Source: Hyphomonadaceae bacterium UKL13-1
GTDB lineage: Bacteria; Pseudomonadota; Alphaproteobacteria; Caulobacterales; Aquidulcibacteraceae
Assembly: GCA_001602435.1 (NCBI GenBank)
Contig: CP012156.1
Coordinates: forward strand, 62,001-126,000
Reading direction: 5' to 3'
DNA: 64,000 bases
Of the stretch, positions 17,201 to 25,865 are shown piece by piece. Made by a program: the position numbers and the translations under genes. Positions within the stretch are counted from its first letter, which is position 1. Every line of letters starts with the position of its first letter. Below the pieces are notes generated by a model. The model did not search any database and was not told the DNA's origin. It was given only the letters and a program-made list of their open reading frames with translations.

Positions 17201-17737
17201 GTGCCGAAATCTGTTTTGATCCTTTTTGCCCATCCATCTTATGCGCGCTCGCGGGCCAACCGTGCTTTGCGTTCTGTTGCACAGGACCGTGAGCATGTGA
17301 CGGTGCATGATCTCTATGAGACTTACCCAAACTTTTTGATCGATGTGGAGGCTGAACAGCGCTTGCTGTTGGACCATGATCACATCGTCCTGATGCACCC
17401 CTTGTTTTGGTACTCCGCACCGTCCCTGGTGAAAGAGTGGCTCGATGTCGTCTTGGATTATGGATGGGCCTATGGTGAAGGCGGGACGGCGCTTGCCGGC
17501 AAAACTTGGACGCAAGTAATTACAGCAGGCGGCCCGGAAAAATCCTATTGCTCCGACGGCTTAAACCGTTTTTCGATTGACGAACTCTTGCGCCCGTTTC
17601 AGGCGACTGCCAATCTTTGCCAATGCGTGTGGCAGGCTCCATTTGTTCTCCATGCCAGCCGTCAGGCCACACCTGAAATCCTCGCCGAAGCTGCGGCCAA
17701 GTTCAGCGCTTTGCTGGAGGGTCTGATCGATGGCTGA
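17201..17737 (+). CDS. KefG/KefF-like NAD(P)H oxidoreductase, ancillary to a K+ efflux system
   Basis: 178 residues, GTG start preceded closely by GAGGGA. Flavodoxin-fold quinone-reductase family: ILFAHPSYARSRANRAL at the N-terminus, then MHPLFWYSAPSLVKEWLDVV and GYGEGG-like WAYGEGGTALAGK. KefF/KefG proteins bind KefC/KefB and are needed for full efflux activity. The stop overlaps the start of the antiporter gene by eight bases, which strongly supports that partnership here. Confidence 0.88.
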   Translation: MPKSVLILFAHPSYARSRANRALRSVAQDREHVTVHDLYETYPNFLIDVEAEQRLLLDHDHIVLMHPLFWYSAPSLVKEWLDVVLDYGWAYGEGGTALAGKTWTQVITAGGPEKSYCSDGLNRFSIDELLRPFQATANLCQCVWQAPFVLHASRQATPEILAEAAAKFSALLEGLIDG

Positions 17738-19634
17738 AGCCAATCTTCTCGAATCCGCCTTTGTCTATTTGACCGCGACCATTGTCTCTGTCCCCATCGC
17801 CAAGCGCATTGGGTTAGGGTCTGTCTTGGGCTATTTGATCGCTGGCGCGGTCATCGGACCTTATGTCCTTAATCTGGTGGGCGACCCAGAAAACGTGATG
17901 CATACGGCAGAGTTCGGTGTCGTCATCATGCTGTTTCTCATCGGGCTAGAACTGCAGCCCAGCTTGCTTTGGCGATTACGCACGGCGATCCTCGGCATGG
18001 GCGGCTTGCAAGTGCTTGGCACCGGGGCGATTGCGACCGGGCTTGGCATGGCGCTGGGTCTGTCCTGGCAAGTGGCGCTGGCAGTTGGCTTGACGCTGTC
18101 GCTCTCCTCAACCGCGATTGTACTACAATCCTTACGCGAAAAGGGCATCGCTGGAACTGAGGCGGGTCGAGCGACCTTTTCGGTATTGTTGTTCCAAGAC
18201 ATCGCGATCATCCCGATGCTGGCCCTTTTCCCCTTCCTCGCAACCATCAGCGTGGCGGGCGGTGGCGAAGCTGCTAAAGGCGCTTTGGCGGCCTATCCAG
18301 GTTGGGCGCAAGGCTTGGCCGTTGTCGTCGCCGTCGGCGCGATTGTGCTGGCAGGACGGGTTCTGTTGCGGCCCATGTTCCGTTGGGTCGCAGCTTCTGG
18401 TTTGCATGAGATCTTGACAGCCTTTGCGCTTCTCTTGGTGGTCGGTGTGGCGCTATTGATGCAATTTGTCGGCATTTCGCCTGCCTTGGGGGCATTTGTG
18501 GCGGGCGTTGTTTTGGCCGATAGTGAGTTCCGCCATCAAATTGAGAGCGACATTGACCCGTTTAGAGGCTTGCTGTTGGGCTTGTTCTTTATCTCGGTCG
18601 GGGCAGGGATCAATTTCGCTTTGCTGATCGCCCAGCCTTGGCTGATCCTTGGCCTCGTGGTGGCACTGGTCCTTGTGAAGGCCAGCGTGATGTTTGCGAT
18701 TGCGCGCGCCTTTGGTCGCAAGACGGGCGAGGCTGCCTTAATCGGGCTAGGCCTCGCACAAGGGGGTGAGTTTGCTTTCGTATTGTTTGCCTTCGCGCAA
18801 GGAGCAGGTGTGATTCCTGCAGAGATCACCGCCCCATTGGTCGTTGCAGTCGCTTTGTCGATGGCCATCACGCCGCTCTTGTTGATGGCAGGCGACTGGG
18901 CGATGCGGCGCTTGGAATCTGGCACTGGCGAAGATCGTGCGCCAGAGGTGGAAGAAGGCCATCATGACGTCATCGTCGCGGGTTATGGCCGATTTGGCCA
19001 GATCGTCGGCCGCATGCTTTCGACCTATGGCTATAAGATCAGCGTTTTGGACCATGATGCCGACCAAGTCGACGTGCTGCGCGGCTTTGGTCGCAAGGTG
19101 AATTATGGCGACGCGACGCGGGTCGATCTCTTACGTTTGGCAGGTGCCGCAGAGGCCAAGCTCTTGATCGTCGCGATTGATAATGACGAAAAAGCGCTGG
19201 AGCTGGTGGAGACGGCGCGTGAGGCCTTCCCTAATTTGAAGATCCTAGCCCGTGCGATTGATCGCCGCCACGCCTATCAATTGATGGCCGCCAAAGTTGA
19301 TGGGCTGGAGCGTGAAACCTTTGCTGCCGCTGTGCGCCTTGGCGTGAAGTCTCTCCAGATTATGGGCAAGCCTGCTTTTGCGGCAGAGCGCGCGGGGATG
19401 ATCTTCTCCCGCTATGACGAGCGTGCCTTGACGGCCATGTTTGAAGATTGGCAGCGGGTTGAATTTGCCGACTATCAGCGCATCGTGCGCGACCGTACGG
19501 CCCTAGAGGAGGAACTCTTAAAGCGGGATATGATCGCTTTGGTTGGCAAAAGCGATGGCGATGAATGGGGCGAAGAGACGTTAGAGCGCGAAGCGTTTGA
19601 GCGAAATCTGGCTCGCAAAGCAAAGTCTGATTGA
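17730..19634 (+). CDS. KefB/KefC-type monovalent cation:proton antiporter (CPA2) with RCK domain
   Basis: 634 residues. Residues 1-390 hold about 12 membrane segments with CPA2 motifs (GLGSVLGYLIAGAVIGP, LFLIGLELQPSLLW, LSLSSTAIVLQSL, GAFVAGVVLADSEF). A Rossmann RCK/TrkA-N domain follows at about 410-530 (VIVAGYGRFGQIVGRMLSTY), then a coiled, charged tail. Such proteins release K+ in exchange for H+ during electrophile stress, gated by glutathione adducts. The upstream overlapping gene is its likely ancillary subunit. Confidence 0.93.
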   Translation: MAEANLLESAFVYLTATIVSVPIAKRIGLGSVLGYLIAGAVIGPYVLNLVGDPENVMHTAEFGVVIMLFLIGLELQPSLLWRLRTAILGMGGLQVLGTGAIATGLGMALGLSWQVALAVGLTLSLSSTAIVLQSLREKGIAGTEAGRATFSVLLFQDIAIIPMLALFPFLATISVAGGGEAAKGALAAYPGWAQGLAVVVAVGAIVLAGRVLLRPMFRWVAASGLHEILTAFALLLVVGVALLMQFVGISPALGAFVAGVVLADSEFRHQIESDIDPFRGLLLGLFFISVGAGINFALLIAQPWLILGLVVALVLVKASVMFAIARAFGRKTGEAALIGLGLAQGGEFAFVLFAFAQGAGVIPAEITAPLVVAVALSMAITPLLLMAGDWAMRRLESGTGEDRAPEVEEGHHDVIVAGYGRFGQIVGRMLSTYGYKISVLDHDADQVDVLRGFGRKVNYGDATRVDLLRLAGAAEAKLLIVAIDNDEKALELVETAREAFPNLKILARAIDRRHAYQLMAAKVDGLERETFAAAVRLGVKSLQIMGKPAFAAERAGMIFSRYDERALTAMFEDWQRVEFADYQRIVRDRTALEEELLKRDMIALVGKSDGDEWGEETLEREAFERNLARKAKSD

Positions 19635-19707
19635 TCCAAGTCCTTGTCCGGCCTAAAGACGCGGAGCTGTCAGGCCTCTGACGGCTTACATAGGGACCGC
19701 TTTACTC

Positions 19708-20916
19708 ATGCAAGTTACGTTAGACTCCATCCGTGCGGCTGCCGCGCGAATTGAAGGCCGCATCATTCGCACACCACTTCTGATGTCGAAGACGCTGTCG
19801 GATATTACCGGCGCAGAAGTCTGGGTGAAGTTTGAAAACTTCCAATTCACCGCTGCCTTTAAAGAGCGCGGTGCTTTGAATAAGCTCTTGTTGCTCACCG
19901 AAGCTGAGCGCCGCAATGGTGTGATCGCCATGTCTGCTGGCAACCATGCCCAAGGCGTGGCTTATCACGCCTCGCGCCTTAACATCCCTGCCACCATTGT
20001 GATGCCGCTCGGAACGCCTTTCACGAAGGTCGAACATACCCGCAAGCATGGCGCGCGCGTGGTGCTGCATGGTGACAATTTGTCGGAAGCCACGACTTTC
20101 GCTTATCAGCTCAAAGATCGCGAAGGTCTGACCTTTGTCCATCCGTATGACGATGCGGACGTGATCTCAGGGCAAGGCACGATCGGCATTGAAATGCTGG
20201 AAGATGCGCCACAACTCGAAACCCTAATTGTGCCTATTGGTGGCGGTGGCTTGATCGGTGGGATCGCCGTTGCCGCCCGTGCGATGAAGAACGATATTGA
20301 AGTGGTGGGCGTGCAGACGCGCATGTTCCCTTCCATGCATGCCGAGTTGGCAGGCAAGGAGCCGGGGCCCTTGTGTGGTGGCCAAACCATTGCTGAAGGC
20401 ATTGCTGTGAAGCAGGCAGGCCGCTTGGGCTTTGAGATTGCCAAAGAATTGGTCCGCGACGTTTTGATCGTCGATGAGGATGACTTGGAACAAGCGATCA
20501 CGTTGTTCTGCAATGTCGAAAAAACCGTTGCCGAAGGGGCAGGGGCAGCTGGCCTTGCGGCCCTGCTGGCGCACCCTCAGCGCTTTAGTGGCAAGAAGGT
20601 CGGCATCGTGCTGTGCGGCGGCAATATCGATTCACGCCTTCTGGCCTCGGTGCTAACGCGGGCTTTGGTACGCGAAAAGCGGATCGTCAGTCTCCGGATT
20701 ATCGGTGATGATCGTCCGGGACTGTTGGCTGTGGTGTCGAAGGTGATTGGCGATCTGGGTGGCAATATTCTCGAAGTTGCTCACAATCGCTTGGCCCTAG
20801 ATGTCCCGGCTAAAGGCGCGGAATTTGATATTCTGATGGAAACCCGCGACTCGCGGCACACGCAAGAAATCATCGATGCGCTGGTGGCAGCTGGCTATCC
20901 ACCCCGCACGATCTAA
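19708..20916 (+). CDS. ilvA: Threonine ammonia-lyase (threonine dehydratase) with C-terminal ACT domain
   Basis: 402 residues. PLP-dependent fold type II: the lysine is in FTAAFKERGALNKLL, the phosphate-binding glycine loop is VPIGGGGLIGGIA, and SAGNHAQGVAYHA is the substrate loop. Residues about 325-402 are a single ACT-like domain (SLRIIGDDRPGLLAVVSKVI), shorter than the tandem regulatory domain of E. coli IlvA and like the ACT4 group. It makes 2-oxobutanoate and ammonia from threonine, feeding isoleucine synthesis. It could be of the catabolic type; no ilv genes are adjacent. Confidence 0.9.
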   Translation: MQVTLDSIRAAAARIEGRIIRTPLLMSKTLSDITGAEVWVKFENFQFTAAFKERGALNKLLLLTEAERRNGVIAMSAGNHAQGVAYHASRLNIPATIVMPLGTPFTKVEHTRKHGARVVLHGDNLSEATTFAYQLKDREGLTFVHPYDDADVISGQGTIGIEMLEDAPQLETLIVPIGGGGLIGGIAVAARAMKNDIEVVGVQTRMFPSMHAELAGKEPGPLCGGQTIAEGIAVKQAGRLGFEIAKELVRDVLIVDEDDLEQAITLFCNVEKTVAEGAGAAGLAALLAHPQRFSGKKVGIVLCGGNIDSRLLASVLTRALVREKRIVSLRIIGDDRPGLLAVVSKVIGDLGGNILEVAHNRLALDVPAKGAEFDILMETRDSRHTQEIIDALVAAGYPPRTI

Positions 20917-20944
20917 AATCTAACGCCCACAAAGGACTGGTCCC

Positions 20945-21613
20945 ATGGCTCTGCCGATCCTAACCATTGGCAATAAGAATTACTCCAGCTGGTCGATGCG
21001 GCCTTGGCTTGCTTTGAAATGGGCTGGAATTGCTTTTGAAGAGCGGATCATTCCTTTGGGGCCGCGCGGGATGGGTCTAAATCCAGACATCGTCGCAGTA
21101 AGCCCATCCGGCACGGTGCCTGTGTTGGAACTTCCAGATGGCGAGAAGATTTGGGACACGCTATCGATTTGTGAATGGGCCTATGAGCAAGCCCCAGACG
21201 CAGGCCTTTGGCCAAAGGATGCGGTCGCGCGCGCCCTAGCCCGTTCGGCCACATGCGAAATGCACTCGGGCTTTGCCGCTGTGCGACAGACCTTCCCGAT
21301 GAATTTAAAGCGGGTGAAGGCGGGTCATGAATGGTCCGAGACGGCGCAAGCCCAAGTACAGCGGATTGACGATTTATTGTGTGGTTTGAAAAGCCGCTTT
21401 GGCAGCACTGACAGTCCTTTCATCATGGGTCATCGCACGATTGTTGACGCCTTTTATGCTCCGGTTGCGACCCGGTTCCGCACCTATCAAGTTCCGGTCT
21501 CGGCGGCGCTGCAAGCTTGGTGCGAAGCGATTTTCCAAGACCCGGACTTTGCCGCGTGGGACCAAGCCGCCCAGCTTGAAACTTGGACAATTGCAGAAAC
21601 CGATGTGGCCTAG
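20945..21613 (+). CDS. Glutathione S-transferase family protein
   Basis: 222 residues. Thioredoxin-like N-terminus (ILTIGNKNYSSWSMRPWLAL) with Ser14-Ser15 near the expected catalytic position and the cis-Pro/SNAIL-equivalent VSPSGTVPVLEL, then the helical C-terminal domain. Resembles the GST subgroup beginning GNKNYSSWS found widely in proteobacteria. AAAGGA precedes the ATG. Physiological substrate unknown; its position after threonine ammonia-lyase gives no clue. Confidence 0.9.
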   Translation: MALPILTIGNKNYSSWSMRPWLALKWAGIAFEERIIPLGPRGMGLNPDIVAVSPSGTVPVLELPDGEKIWDTLSICEWAYEQAPDAGLWPKDAVARALARSATCEMHSGFAAVRQTFPMNLKRVKAGHEWSETAQAQVQRIDDLLCGLKSRFGSTDSPFIMGHRTIVDAFYAPVATRFRTYQVPVSAALQAWCEAIFQDPDFAAWDQAAQLETWTIAETDVA

Positions 21614-21658
21614 ACTGAGGGGCTGCAACCGATTGATGCTGGCCTGCGTATCAAAGCC

Positions 21659-22228
21659 ATGATCCAACGACGCACGCTCCTCCTCTCCGCTCCATTTGCC
21701 TTCTTGTCGGCCTGCTCGAAAGCAGAAGCCGTCACGAACACCAGTGACTTAGGAGCCGCCGCGTCTCCTGCCGTTACGGCTTTGGCCCCTCGGGCCAATG
21801 AAGTCGTCTGGCTTCAATTCAAGGGTACGGTCCGAACCAGCGAAGCTTTGGCGGATGTACGTGCAGCAACACTGCACCGTGCTGTGATCCGGCGAGCCGC
21901 CAATTCAGAGGGCGGGGAGACCAAATTCTTCGACCTTTGGCAAAGTGCTGGCCAACCAGCTGTGGCAGGACCGTCCGCGACCCGCAAACTGCGCTCGCTA
22001 CAGGACGGCGCAAACGGCTTCTGGCTCGAGCGCGAATTCACCCACCCTGCCTTAGTTAAGGGCGTGGAATCGTCCCGATTAGCCCGCGCTGGTGCCAGTG
22101 TTTTGGCGCTTAGCGGCAAACAAGTCTGGCTGTTGACCGGCAGTGTTGGAACAGCTCCGGTCTTAACCGCCGAACAGGCCACACAGTTTAACGCGTGGCT
22201 GGCAAGCCTTGGTATTAAGAAGCCATAG
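21659..22228 (+). CDS. Putative lipoprotein of unknown function
   Basis: 189 residues starting MIQRRTLLLSAPFAFLSAC, a lipoprotein signal with a twin-arginine-like RR and the lipidated cysteine at position 19. The mature part is a single domain without motifs I recognise. The last 14 bases overlap the 3' end of the convergent CoA-ester lyase gene. Confidence 0.7.
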   Translation: MIQRRTLLLSAPFAFLSACSKAEAVTNTSDLGAAASPAVTALAPRANEVVWLQFKGTVRTSEALADVRAATLHRAVIRRAANSEGGETKFFDLWQSAGQPAVAGPSATRKLRSLQDGANGFWLEREFTHPALVKGVESSRLARAGASVLALSGKQVWLLTGSVGTAPVLTAEQATQFNAWLASLGIKKP

Positions 22229-23099
22229 CAGCAATTGCATCGGCAATCGCGACGGTTTGCTCGGCCATATCGCGATGCAATAGCTCGGTCATTTTTCCAT
22301 CGACTTTCAACACGCCTTTGCCCGCATTGGCGGGGTCCAAGAAGGCTGCAATGACGGCGCGCGCATGGGCTACTTCAGCCTCATCGGGCGCAAACACGCG
22401 GTTGCAGGTCTCAATCTGGCTTGGGTGGATCAAGGTCTTGCCGTCAAAGCCGAATTCCAGCCCCTGCCAGCAAATGGCTTCAAAGCCTTCGGTGTTGGCT
22501 ATGTCATTGTAGACGCCATCAATCACCGCGAGATTATAGAGCCGTGCTGCGGTGACGCTGGCAGCAAGCGCAAAGTGGAACGGTGCGCGGTCGGCGGTCT
22601 GCCGGGCGCGGGTTTCCTTAGCAAGATCATTGGTACCCATGACAAAGGCGGCCAAGCGCGTTGAGGTGCTGGACGCCGCAATCGAGGCAATCTCAAGGAT
22701 AGCCCGCGGCGTCTCAATCATCGCCCACAGGCTCATGGCGGGAGCGGCACCTAAGGCGTCCATGGCTTCGCTGGCAGCGAGGACTTCGTCGGCAGAGGAG
22801 ATTTTGGGGAACAAGATGCCATCTGGACCTGCTGCGACGGCGGCTTCCAAATCTTGCGGACCCCAAGGCGAGGTCAGGCTGTTGACGCGGATAATCACTT
22901 CCCGCTTGCCATAGCCGCCTACTTTCACAATCGCCGCTACCGCAGCGCGTGCCTCGTCCTTTCCGTCGGGGGCAACGGCATCTTCCAGATCAAGGATGAC
23001 CGCATCGGCGGGCAAGCTCTTGGCCTTTTCCAGAGCCTTGGCATTGGCACCGGGCATATAAAGCACACTGCGGCGGGGACGGGCCTGGGGAGCGGTCAT
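22215..23099 (-). CDS. CoA-ester lyase, HpcH/HpaI aldolase/citrate lyase beta family
   Basis: 294 residues from the ATG at 23099 (MTAPQARPRRSVLYMPGANA), with AAAGG upstream; the longer frame adds an unlikely N-terminus. Motifs: DAVILDLEDAVAPDGKDEAR (metal-binding Glu/Asp), VIIRVNSL, ETPRAI and GKTLIHPSQIE. The family includes malyl-CoA and citramalyl-CoA lyases and malyl-CoA thioesterase. Which ester is cleaved cannot be told. It is divergent from the pyridoxal kinase gene. Confidence 0.88.
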   Translation of the reverse strand: MTAPQARPRRSVLYMPGANAKALEKAKSLPADAVILDLEDAVAPDGKDEARAAVAAIVKVGGYGKREVIIRVNSLTSPWGPQDLEAAVAAGPDGILFPKISSADEVLAASEAMDALGAAPAMSLWAMIETPRAILEIASIAASSTSTRLAAFVMGTNDLAKETRARQTADRAPFHFALAASVTAARLYNLAVIDGVYNDIANTEGFEAICWQGLEFGFDGKTLIHPSQIETCNRVFAPDEAEVAHARAVIAAFLDPANAGKGVLKVDGKMTELLHRDMAEQTVAIADAIAAMAS

Positions 23100-23167
23100 G
23101 AGAAGCCTTTCAAATCGGGTTTGGCTTCTTCTAGCCACAAGCAGCCCCGTGGCGTAAAGAGCGGACC

Positions 23168-23992
23168 ATGCCTTTGGTGCTGATTCTTGGTTCACATGTC
23201 GCGGGAAGCCGGGTGGGTGGCACCTTGGCAAGCCTCGCTTTGGCTCAATCGCCCATGAAGATTGATCCGGTGCATGTGCCGACGACCCTTCTAGGTCGTC
23301 ATCCCGGTTGGGGTCCGCCCGGTGGCGGGCCAGTCAGCCCTGAATTGTTTGCTGGCATGCTGGAAGGCATCGCGGCCAATGGGCTATTTGCGGCAGTCGA
23401 TGGCGTCCTCACCGACTATTTCGCCAGCGCAGAGCAAGTCCAGATTGCGGCTAGGGCCATCGATGCCGTCAAAACCGCCAACCCCAAAGCCATCATTCTG
23501 GTCGACCCTGTTTTGGGTGATGCGCCGGGTGGGCTCTATGTTGGGCAGGGCGTGGCGGATGCATTGGCGGAGCATTTGGTGCCCCGCGCGGATTTTCTCA
23601 CGCCCAATTTGTGGGAATTGGGTTATCTGACGCAAACTTCGCCAAAGGATCTCCAGCAAATCCATTATGCCGCCACAGCTTTGGGTCGGCCGTCCTTGAT
23701 CTCATCGGTTGAGCGGAATGGGGAAATTGGTGGCATGCTGGTCGATGGAAGCCGCGCTTGGCTTGCGACACATGAGAAAGCTGCCCAGCCTCCCAAAGGC
23801 ACGGGAGACCTGATGGCGACGATGTTTCTTGCCCATGTGATTGACGGTCAAGCAGCGCCACAGGCCATGGGCTTGGCTTTGGCTGGTGTGTCCTACACCG
23901 TTCAGCGCGCGCAAGAGTGGGGTGCGCAAGAATTGCCAATCATTGCGGCTGGCGATGAAGCGTGGCGGGCTGAGCCCTTGGCCTTGACCTAG
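23168..23992 (+). CDS. pdxY: Pyridoxal kinase
   Basis: 274 residues, ribokinase-like fold. PHGWG-type segment near residue 45 (LGRHPGWGPPGGGPVSP), IILVDPVLGD at 120-129, PNLWELGYL, and the anion hole PKGTGDLMATMFLAH near 215. Phosphorylates pyridoxal to PLP in vitamin B6 salvage; a PdxK/ThiD-like role is less likely because of the GTGD rather than GAGD/GTGC signature. Overlaps the 5' leader region of the divergent lyase gene but not its coding part as I start it. Confidence 0.88.
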   Translation: MPLVLILGSHVAGSRVGGTLASLALAQSPMKIDPVHVPTTLLGRHPGWGPPGGGPVSPELFAGMLEGIAANGLFAAVDGVLTDYFASAEQVQIAARAIDAVKTANPKAIILVDPVLGDAPGGLYVGQGVADALAEHLVPRADFLTPNLWELGYLTQTSPKDLQQIHYAATALGRPSLISSVERNGEIGGMLVDGSRAWLATHEKAAQPPKGTGDLMATMFLAHVIDGQAAPQAMGLALAGVSYTVQRAQEWGAQELPIIAAGDEAWRAEPLALT

Positions 23993-24018
23993 CTGAGTTG
24001 AAGGGTCCAAATGGGGTC

Positions 24019-25152
24019 ATGACTGATCTGGTTTCGCCTTATGTTGCGCCGGGCTTTGAGCCTGTTTTAGATGCTTTCAACGCCAACTTCGAAGAAGGCC
24101 TTGAACTGGGGGCGGGGTTCTGCGCCATTTTGGAAGGCGAGGTCGTCGTCGATTTGGTCGGTGGTCACATGGACCGCGCCAAAACTCAAAATTGGACGCG
24201 CGAAACCTTGGTGCCCGTCTATTCGACGACAAAGCCTATCGCCGCCATGATCATCGCCCGACTGCAGGATCAGGGCCTGTTGAATTTTGACGATCCGATT
24301 GGCTGGCTTTGGCCTGAGTTTACAGAGCACGGCAAAGAAGTGACCTTGGCACAAGCCTTGTCGCATCAGGCAGGCGTACCTGGTTTCCCGGACCCGATTG
24401 ATCCAGACCTTTGGCTGAATCCGCCTGCTTTGGCAGAAGCCTTGGCCCATGTCGCGCCAATGTGGGAGCCGACAACGGCCAGCGGTTATCACCCTCTGAC
24501 CTATGGCTATATCGCGGGCGAACTGGCTCAGCGCGCACACGGCACCAGCCTTGGTACGCAATTGCGCGTTGATGTGTGTGAGCCTTTGGGCATCGACTTC
24601 TGGATTGGGCTGCCTGAAATCCATCACGGGCGCTGCGCTGAAATGAGCCGCCCTAAAGCCATGGCAGAGTTGGGCGAAATATCGGAAGCCCGTCGAATTG
24701 CGTTTATGACGCCTTGGGCCTCGCCTAATCGAGGGGGCGCGGCTTGGCGACTGGCAGAAATTCCTTCCGCCAATGGTCACGGCACCGCGCGATCTGTTGC
24801 CACCTTGTATGGCGTCTTTGCCAATAACGGCAAAATCGGCAGCCATCAGATCATTTCGCCAGAAACCATGGCGGACTTCACGAAGCCCCGCATCCGAGGC
24901 CTTGATTTGGTCTTGCCTTATGAGATCGAATGGGCCGCAGGTGTTATGCGCAATTCCAATCTCCGCTATGGCAGTAACCCGGAAACTCTAGGCCATTCAG
25001 GCTGGGGCGGTTCTGGCGGTTTCGGCGATCCGGCCAAACGCCTATCAGCAGCCTATGTCATGAACAAGCAAACCCCGGCCTTACTCGGGGATGAGCGCGC
25101 CGGCCGCCTGATCCAAGCGCTTTATGCTTGTGTGGATGCGCGCAGCGCCTGA
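24019..25152 (+). CDS. Serine hydrolase, beta-lactamase-like (EstB family)
   Basis: 377 residues from the ATG at 24019; a TTG at 23998 would add seven residues. S-x-x-K is S69-T-T-K72, the tyrosine motif is in YHPLTYGYIAGEL, and the third motif is HSGWGGSGGFGDP. No signal peptide. Typical of beta-lactamase-fold esterases of proteobacteria that act on small esters. It is distinct from the hydrolase at 13066. Its last 31 bases overlap the 3' end of murU on the other strand. Confidence 0.87.
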   Translation: MTDLVSPYVAPGFEPVLDAFNANFEEGLELGAGFCAILEGEVVVDLVGGHMDRAKTQNWTRETLVPVYSTTKPIAAMIIARLQDQGLLNFDDPIGWLWPEFTEHGKEVTLAQALSHQAGVPGFPDPIDPDLWLNPPALAEALAHVAPMWEPTTASGYHPLTYGYIAGELAQRAHGTSLGTQLRVDVCEPLGIDFWIGLPEIHHGRCAEMSRPKAMAELGEISEARRIAFMTPWASPNRGGAAWRLAEIPSANGHGTARSVATLYGVFANNGKIGSHQIISPETMADFTKPRIRGLDLVLPYEIEWAAGVMRNSNLRYGSNPETLGHSGWGGSGGFGDPAKRLSAAYVMNKQTPALLGDERAGRLIQALYACVDARSA

Positions 25153-25865
25153 AGCTTGGCTTCTGAGTCCAAACGGGCTTGTGGGTCACCGACATGCAGC
25201 CAAGGCCCGTCGAGTACGAGGCCATAAAGGCGACCCTTCGGGCTCCATTCGTCAAACCATGTACGGGCGAGCGACCGCTTAGTGGCGGACTTGCCGTCAA
25301 ACTTTGCTTTAGTCGTGATCTGTACCCCAGCATAGGCGTAAGGCGCGCTCGGCGCCTCGCCACGACGCGTCAGTCGGCCCGCTTCATCCATAAAGAAGTC
25401 GCCCGGACCGTCGAATCCTAAAGCTTCATCCAATCGCGCCAATAGAAGCAGGCCATCCATGCGTCCCGGGTCAAAGGCTCCTGCCATCCGCTTGATCGCG
25501 GTGTCGTCCAGCCAGATTGCGTCCGCATTGCAGGTCAGAAGCGGCCCATCTGGAAAGTGGTGGAGGGCGTAAACGAGGCCGCCTTCGGTTTCCAGGGGCT
25601 CAGCTAATTCATCTTCGCGCGAAAAGATCAGCTTTGGCGCGCCGGTGCTGCGCGGGGCTAAATGGGCGACCAGTTTATCAGCAAAATGAAAGCTATTGAC
25701 GACTGCCGTGCCCACGCCTGCTTCGGCCAGCCGGTCGAGCATATGGTCAACCAGGCAACGGCCATCGACGTCAACCAAGGCCTTCGGGCGATCATTGGTC
25801 AAGGGCCGCATCCGCGTACCAAGCCCTGCCGCAAACACCATGGCGTGGGTTGGCATCGCGCTCAT
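25122..25865 (-). CDS. murU: N-acetylmuramate alpha-1-phosphate uridylyltransferase MurU
   Basis: 247 residues. Nucleotidyltransferase signature AAGLGTRMRPLTNDRPKALV at residues 12-31, then the UTP/sugar-phosphate sites ending DGPWLHVGDPQARLDSE. The family also holds mannose-1-phosphate guanylyltransferases, but the four-base overlap with the AmgK gene upstream identifies it as MurU: it makes UDP-MurNAc from MurNAc-1-P in peptidoglycan recycling, bypassing de novo MurA/MurB synthesis and fosfomycin. Confidence 0.88.
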   Translation of the reverse strand: MSAMPTHAMVFAAGLGTRMRPLTNDRPKALVDVDGRCLVDHMLDRLAEAGVGTAVVNSFHFADKLVAHLAPRSTGAPKLIFSREDELAEPLETEGGLVYALHHFPDGPLLTCNADAIWLDDTAIKRMAGAFDPGRMDGLLLLARLDEALGFDGPGDFFMDEAGRLTRRGEAPSAPYAYAGVQITTKAKFDGKSATKRSLARTWFDEWSPKGRLYGLVLDGPWLHVGDPQARLDSEAKLQALRASTQA

